DNA from: Foliimonas ilicis
GTDB lineage: Bacteria > Pseudomonadota > Alphaproteobacteria > Rhizobiales > Rhizobiaceae
Assembly (NCBI RefSeq): GCF_039939195.1
Contig: NZ_JBDUUH010000014.1
Location: 1 to 64,000 of the forward strand
Direction of reading: 5' to 3'
DNA: 64,000 nucleotides
A program made the position numbers and the translations under genes. Positions 59,507 to 64,000 of this stretch are shown here, in pieces (positions within the stretch are counted from its first letter, which is position 1; each line of letters starts with the position of its first letter). Below the pieces are notes generated by a model. The model worked only from the letters and a program-made list of their open reading frames with translations. It ran no database searches and was not told the DNA's origin.

Positions 59507-59980
59507 TCAGTCCCGTTTCCAGCGGGCTGCTGCCTTGTCGTCGCTTTCCTTCGCATCGACCCACGCGCCGGAAGACCCGTCGACCAGATGTTCTTTCTTC
59601 CAGAAGGGGGCGTTGGACTTCAGATAGTCCATGAGAAAATTGGCGGCATCGAATGCCGCCTGCCGGTGCGCGGATGCCGCAATCACCAGCACGATGTTTT
59701 CGCCGGGCGACACTTTTCCATAGCGGTGGATCGCGGTCAGGCCGAGCAAAGGCCAGCGTGCGATCGCTTCATCCGCGATGCGCGCGATTTCGGCTTCCGC
59801 CATACCGGGATAATGTTCGAGTTCCAGTGCCGACAATCTGCCTGCCTCGTCACGGCAAAGGCCGGAGAATGTGACGACGGCGCCGACATCCTTGCGGCTG
59901 CCGGTCAGTTTGTCGATTTCGGCGGCAATGTCGAAATCGCCGGGCTGGATGCGGATGGTCGGCTTTATGACCCCGCCCAT
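59507..59980 (-). CDS. moaE: Molybdopterin synthase large subunit
   Basis: 157 residues. VVTFSGLCRDEAGRLSALEL, then HRYGKVSPGENIVLVIAASA with AFDAANFLMDYLKSNAPFWKKEH gives the active-site lysines of MoaE. With MoaD it adds two sulfurs to precursor Z to form molybdopterin. It follows moaD with a 3-bp gap. It supplies the cofactor for enzymes such as the oxidoreductase at 48855. Confidence 0.92.
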   Translation of the reverse strand: MGGVIKPTIRIQPGDFDIAAEIDKLTGSRKDVGAVVTFSGLCRDEAGRLSALELEHYPGMAEAEIARIADEAIARWPLLGLTAIHRYGKVSPGENIVLVIAASAHRQAAFDAANFLMDYLKSNAPFWKKEHLVDGSSGAWVDAKESDDKAAARWKRD

Positions 59981-59983
59981 AGC

Positions 59984-60250
59984 CTAACCGCCCGTCATTG
60001 GCGGAAACAGGCCGATTTCGCGCGGCGAACCGAGCTTTTCGCTATGGTCGGCATGTTCATGATCGATCGCGACGCGGATGACCTCGGGATACAGAAGTGC
60101 GGCTTCATAATTTTCGCCGCGCCCCTTCAACCAGGTCAAAAGATCGGAAACCGTGCTGAGGCTTTCAGGCAGCGTCACATCTTCCTCAGGCACGCCTATG
60201 CGCTCGCGCACCCAGGCGAAATAGACAAGTTTGACGGCAGCTTCGCTCAT
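59984..60250 (-). CDS. moaD: Molybdopterin synthase sulfur carrier subunit
   Basis: 88 residues, ubiquitin-like, ending in the GG needed for thiocarboxylation (FPPMTGG). VKLVYFAWVRERIGVPEEDV is typical of the start. It overlaps the pgsA stop by four bases and lies directly before moaE. Confidence 0.92.
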   Translation of the reverse strand: MSEAAVKLVYFAWVRERIGVPEEDVTLPESLSTVSDLLTWLKGRGENYEAALLYPEVIRVAIDHEHADHSEKLGSPREIGLFPPMTGG

Positions 60251-60837
60251 TCGTCGATAATGTGCTTCACGCCCGCACGGAAATAGTCATATCCGGTGTA
60301 GAGCGTCACGATTGCGGACGCCCAGAGCAGCGTGATGCCAATCTGCGTCCAGTAAGGAACGATCTTGTCGCCTGCCGGTCCGAGAAGCAGGACGGCGATT
60401 GCAACCATCTGCATCGCGGTCTTCCACTTCGCCAATTGCGTGACCGGCACGCTGACCTTCAAGGCCGCGAGATATTCGCGAAGGCCGGAGACGAGGATTT
60501 CACGGCACAGAATGATGATTGCCGCCCACAGCGTCCAGCCTGCAATTGTGCGATCCGTGTCGGCGGCGAGCAGAAGCAGGCAGGTCGCGACAAGCAGCTT
60601 GTCGGCGATCGGATCGAGCATCCGGCCGATATTGGAGGTCTGCTTCCAGGCGCGCGCCAGATAGCCATCGAGATAATCGGTTATGCTTGCGGCGAGAAAC
60701 AGGAACAGCGCCGAATAGCGCGCAAAGTCGCTGGAACGGAGTTGGCCTTCGAGGAAAAAGCACAAAACGATCAGCGGAATCGCAACGATACGCGCGTAAG
60801 TAAGTATATTCGGGAGATTGAAAGCGCGATTTGCCAT
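60247..60837 (-). CDS. pgsA: CDP-diacylglycerol-glycerol-3-phosphate 3-phosphatidyltransferase
   Basis: 196 residues. NLPNILTYARIVAIPLIVLC starts the membrane part, and DYLDGYLARAWKQTSNIGRM with LDPIADK is the CDP-alcohol phosphotransferase motif. It makes phosphatidylglycerophosphate, the precursor of phosphatidylglycerol and cardiolipin. The order uvrC-pgsA-moaD-moaE is that usual for Rhizobiales. Confidence 0.92.
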   Translation of the reverse strand: MANRAFNLPNILTYARIVAIPLIVLCFFLEGQLRSSDFARYSALFLFLAASITDYLDGYLARAWKQTSNIGRMLDPIADKLLVATCLLLLAADTDRTIAGWTLWAAIIILCREILVSGLREYLAALKVSVPVTQLAKWKTAMQMVAIAVLLLGPAGDKIVPYWTQIGITLLWASAIVTLYTGYDYFRAGVKHIIDE

Positions 60838-60927
60838 GGATTCCGTAACTCTTTGTTCGAAGTAGTCAAATCAGAAGCAGGTGGCGGAGGTCAATCTCCG
60901 AACACGGCGAAAATAGGCCAATTCGCG

Positions 60928-62997
60928 TTAACTCTCATGAAAATGATTGTAAACGAGCCGAGCAATCGACTCGGAAATGCCCTCCACAGCCCGTAAATCC
61001 TCTATACCAGCCCCGCTCACGGCTTTCGCCGTGCCGAAATGAAGCAGCAATGCTCTTTTTCTGCCGGGGCCGATGCCGCTGATCTCGTCGAGCGGATTGC
61101 GAACCATTTCCTTCTTGCGCCGCGCCCGATGCGAGCCGATCGCAAAGCGGTGCGCCTCGTCGCGCATACGTTGTACGAAATAAAGGACCGGATCACGCAC
61201 CGGTAGCGTAAAGGACTCGCGCCCCGCAACGAAGAAGCGCTCGCGACCGGCCTCACGGTCCTGCCCCTTGGCGACGCCGATGGCAGTCACACGATCGGCA
61301 ACGCCAAGGCTTTCAAGCACCGGCCGCACCGCCGACATCTGCCCTTGCCCGCCGTCGATCAGGATAACGTCGGGCCATGCCGGAAAGGACGAACCTTCGA
61401 TCTCGTCATCACCGCCGCCATCGCCCGCCTCATGGCCATGCTCTTTCAGAAGCCGCGAAAAACGCCGCTCCATGACTTCGCGCATCATGCCGAAATCATC
61501 GCCCGGTGTGATGTCGGTCGAGCGGATGTTGAATTTGCGGTACTGGTTTTTTACGAAACCTTCGCCACCGGCGACGATCATGCCGCCAACGGCATTCGTG
61601 CCCATAATATGCGAATTGTCATAGACCTCGATGCGGCGCGGCGTGCGCTCCAGCCCGAAGGTTTCGGCAAAGCCTTTGAGCAGGCGTGCCTGCGAGGAGG
61701 TTTCGGCAAGCCTTCGCCCGAGTGCTTCGCGCGCATTTTGAAGCGCATGCTGCACCAGATCCGTCTTTTCGCCGCGTTGAGGCACGCTGACGCTCACCTT
61801 GCGGCCAGCGCGTTCCGACAAAGCCTCGGCCAGCAACTCCTGATCCTCGACCTTCGTGGAAATCAAAAGCGCGCGCGGGCACGGCTTGTCGTCATAGAAC
61901 TGCGCAAGAAACGAGCCCAGCACCTCCGCGGCTTCAAGTGCCGGATCGGCCTTCGGGAAATAGGCGCGGTTGCCCCAGTTCTGTCCGGTGCGGAAGAAGA
62001 ACACCTGAATGCAGGTCTGCCCGCCTTCCTGATGGATCGCGAAGACATCCGCCTCCTCGACCGACTGCGGGTTGATGCCCTGATGCGACTGGACGTGAGA
62101 CAGGGCCGAAAGCCTGTCGCGATAGACGGCGGCGCGCTCGAAATCGAGCTCTTCGGCTGCGTCCTGCATCGCGGTTGAAATTTCCGTTTTCACCTTCTGG
62201 CTTTTGCCGGACAAAAAATCCTTCGTCTCGGTGACCAACTCCTCGTAGTCAGCTTTCGAAATCTCGCCGGTGCACGGTCCCGAGCAGCGCTTGATCTGGT
62301 AGAGCAGGCAGGGACGCGTGCGGGTTTCGAAGACGGAATCCGTGCAGGTTCGCAAAAGGAATGCGCGCTGCAGCGAATTGATGGTGCGGCCAACGGCACC
62401 TGCGGAGGCAAACGGGCCGAAATAATCGCCCTTTCTGGAACGCGCGCCGCGATGCTTGAAAATGCCCGGCGACGGGTGATCGCCCGTCAGCAGAATATAG
62501 GGAAACGACTTGTCGTCGCGCATCAGCACGTTGAATCGCGGACGCAAGCGCTTGATAAGATTGGCTTCCAGCAGAAGCGCTTCTATCTCCGTGCGGGTAA
62601 CGACGAATTCCATCGTCGATGTTTCGCGCACCATGCGGCCGATGCGATGCGTGTGGAAACGGCCCTGCGCGTAATTGGTGACGCGCTTCTTGAGGCTGCG
62701 CGCCTTGCCGACATAAAGCACATCGCCCGCCGCATTCATCATGCGGTAGACGCCCGGTGCGTTGGGCAGACGCTTCACAAGCGTCTGGATAACCTCGGCA
62801 CCGACCATGCCATCGGAATCGCTGGCATGGCCGTTCCAGTCGATGGCCGTGAAGGCCAAGTCCGCGACAGCACTCGGCACCGCGACCTCGACGGCCTCAT
62901 CGTCGTCGATCTCTATGTCATGGCCGGGCATGTAGCCCGCGACATCCCGGTCCGCCGATCTGGCACTGCCGGGTGGCCGCTTTTCATTCTCACTCAT
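60928..62997 (-). CDS. uvrC: Excinuclease ABC subunit C
   Basis: 689 residues. An N-terminal extension of about 65 residues precedes the GIY-YIG nuclease (APGVYRMMNAAGDVLYVGKA). The UvrB-binding region (SEISTAMQDAAEELDFERAA) is in the middle, and the RNase H-like second nuclease has VYDNSHIMGTNAVGGMIVAG and DVILIDGGQGQMSAV. The end is a helix-hairpin-helix (SGIGPGRKRALLLHFG). It cuts on both sides of a DNA lesion. It overlaps the SDR gene by four bases. Confidence 0.95.
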   Translation of the reverse strand: MSENEKRPPGSARSADRDVAGYMPGHDIEIDDDEAVEVAVPSAVADLAFTAIDWNGHASDSDGMVGAEVIQTLVKRLPNAPGVYRMMNAAGDVLYVGKARSLKKRVTNYAQGRFHTHRIGRMVRETSTMEFVVTRTEIEALLLEANLIKRLRPRFNVLMRDDKSFPYILLTGDHPSPGIFKHRGARSRKGDYFGPFASAGAVGRTINSLQRAFLLRTCTDSVFETRTRPCLLYQIKRCSGPCTGEISKADYEELVTETKDFLSGKSQKVKTEISTAMQDAAEELDFERAAVYRDRLSALSHVQSHQGINPQSVEEADVFAIHQEGGQTCIQVFFFRTGQNWGNRAYFPKADPALEAAEVLGSFLAQFYDDKPCPRALLISTKVEDQELLAEALSERAGRKVSVSVPQRGEKTDLVQHALQNAREALGRRLAETSSQARLLKGFAETFGLERTPRRIEVYDNSHIMGTNAVGGMIVAGGEGFVKNQYRKFNIRSTDITPGDDFGMMREVMERRFSRLLKEHGHEAGDGGGDDEIEGSSFPAWPDVILIDGGQGQMSAVRPVLESLGVADRVTAIGVAKGQDREAGRERFFVAGRESFTLPVRDPVLYFVQRMRDEAHRFAIGSHRARRKKEMVRNPLDEISGIGPGRKRALLLHFGTAKAVSGAGIEDLRAVEGISESIARLVYNHFHES

Positions 62998-63758
62998 TCA
63001 ACCATGCCTGTCACATCCGGCGTTTCCCATGCAAGGTGCTGGCCGCCATCGAGCGCAATCATCTGCCCCGTAACCGACCTCGCATCCCAGAGGTAGCGAA
63101 TCGTAGCGCCGAATTCGGACAAATCCGGGCCGCGCTTTAAAAGAAGGGAATCGACCTGTGCGGCGAAATCATCCTCATTCTGCCGGGCATTCATTAAAGT
63201 GGGACCGGGGCCGATCGCATTGACCCTTATATTGGGGGCGAGCGACTGCGCCATTGTCTTGGTTGCGTTCCAAAGCGACGATTTCGAAAGCGCATAAGAG
63301 AAATAGCGCGGGGTCGGCTTCCAGACGCGCTGGTCGATGATGTTGACGATCAGGCCATCCTGCTTTTTCGGCAGTGCTTCGGCAAAGCGCCGTGCAAGCA
63401 GAACCGGCGCCTTGAGATGGATGTCGAAATGGCGATCCCAGCCCTCCCAATCGAAATCGGTGAGGGAATCGTCTTCGAAGACGGAGGCGTTGTTGACGAG
63501 AACGGAAACGCCGCCAAGCGCAGACGCGGCCTTGGCCATCAGCGTATCGACTTGCGCCATATCCGTTAGCTCGGCCTGAACGACGGCTGCCTTGCCGCCA
63601 GCCTGCCTGATTTCCCCGGCCAGGGCATCGGCATCGCGCGTGGATGTGTTGCAATGGATCGCGACCGAAAAGCCTGCCTGAGCCAGGTCGAGGACGATCG
63701 CCCTGCCCACTCTTTTCGCTCCGCCAGTTACCAATGCCGTCTTGCCGGCCTCTGCCAT
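62994..63758 (-). CDS. Short-chain dehydrogenase, pteridine-reductase-like
   Basis: 254 residues. VTGGAKRVGRAIVLDLAQAG is the NADP-binding turn with the KR pair, NNASVFEDDSLTDFDWEGW resembles pteridine reductase/FolM-type SDRs, and the catalytic Y-x3-K is in SYALSKSSL. Start overlaps nothing upstream; its stop overlaps uvrC (ATGA), so it is the first gene of the uvrC-pgsA-moaDE run. Confidence 0.8.
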   Translation of the reverse strand: MAEAGKTALVTGGAKRVGRAIVLDLAQAGFSVAIHCNTSTRDADALAGEIRQAGGKAAVVQAELTDMAQVDTLMAKAASALGGVSVLVNNASVFEDDSLTDFDWEGWDRHFDIHLKAPVLLARRFAEALPKKQDGLIVNIIDQRVWKPTPRYFSYALSKSSLWNATKTMAQSLAPNIRVNAIGPGPTLMNARQNEDDFAAQVDSLLLKRGPDLSEFGATIRYLWDARSVTGQMIALDGGQHLAWETPDVTGMVE

Positions 63759-64000
63759 GTCAAACTCTTTTATCTTCGAAAAATCGGCTGAATTGCCGAC
63801 TTATGGTTAATCGCTGTTTTCTCATTGGGCATGAATGTGGCGAAAGCAGATTTTGTGCTTCGAAACTGCCGATTCAGTCATGCCGGCGACCTTCAATATA
63901 GGCATAGGAAGCCCTTGTACCAAGCGGGTTTCGCCCCTGTGAAACCATCACTCCTGACAGAATTTGTTGCGAAAAGGCAACGTCACGGTTCAGCCTCATT
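63759..64000. other. Right-end intergenic region
   Basis: No supported gene in the last 242 bp. It should hold the promoter of the leftward SDR-uvrC operon. I could not single out a convincing -35/-10 pair. Confidence 0.4.

Overview
The right third of the window (about 43.0-64 kb) reads as the core chromosome of an alphaproteobacterium of the Brucellaceae (Brucella/Ochrobactrum type, Hyphomicrobiales). It carries purM-purN, hdaA with an AI-2E permease and a CDP-alcohol phosphatidyltransferase, ndk, an NDUFS4-like complex I subunit, and a uvrC-pgsA-moaD-moaE run. The genus is inferred from gene content and protein style, not from a database match. The left two thirds are accessory DNA.

Layout. 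1-812: end of an IS21-family element abutting a His-Xaa-Ser (HXS) radical-SAM maturation pair (hxsD-hxsB). 2.7-4.3 kb: a GNAT acetyltransferase and a methyltransferase. 4.4-9.1 kb: a tight operon of FkbH-type HAD/acyltransferase, acyl carrier protein, MBOAT, a 39-residue membrane microprotein and a DltD-like SGNH protein. I read it as a Dlt-like machine for esterifying an envelope polymer with a three-carbon acid (probably glycerate) instead of D-alanine. 9.4-10.3 kb: a divergent Phd/PIN toxin-antitoxin pair. 10.5-13.3 kb: a promoter overlapped by an alphaproteobacterial LexA box, then a TnsA-like protein and an FtsH-like AAA/M41 protease without membrane segments. 14.0-15.9 kb: a retron with an RT-Toprim fusion, a clear msr-msd RNA with 12-bp a1/a2 arms, and its promoter. 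16-18 kb: a PRC-barrel protein, a proteasome-like Ntn hydrolase and gene remnants. 18.3-21.3 kb: a TetR/Old Yellow Enzyme operon with two operators. 21.5-25.8 kb: a DnaQ-like exonuclease, a lipoprotein, a SEC-C protein and a PIN paralogue that has lost its catalytic acids.

26.3-43.0 kb is a 16.7-kb phage-derived element integrated in tRNA-Arg(TCT) and bounded by a 23-bp core repeat. It has integrase, excisionase, Arc-type regulators, HK97-type portal, protease, capsid, connectors and large terminase, a tube-like protein, tail chaperones and a tape measure, in an unusual order. I found no tail-tip, fibre, lysis or replication genes. Two genes on the opposite strand look like cargo. Integration replaced the T-arm of the tRNA with a covarying allele.

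In the core region, parDE modules lie at 48.3 and 58.0 kb. A tetR-SDR-DoxX cassette is inserted between dinB and a GST gene and is flanked by 93-bp direct repeats. A secreted glycine-rich protein carries 42-bp and 9-bp tandem repeats. I saw no rRNA genes or CRISPR arrays.
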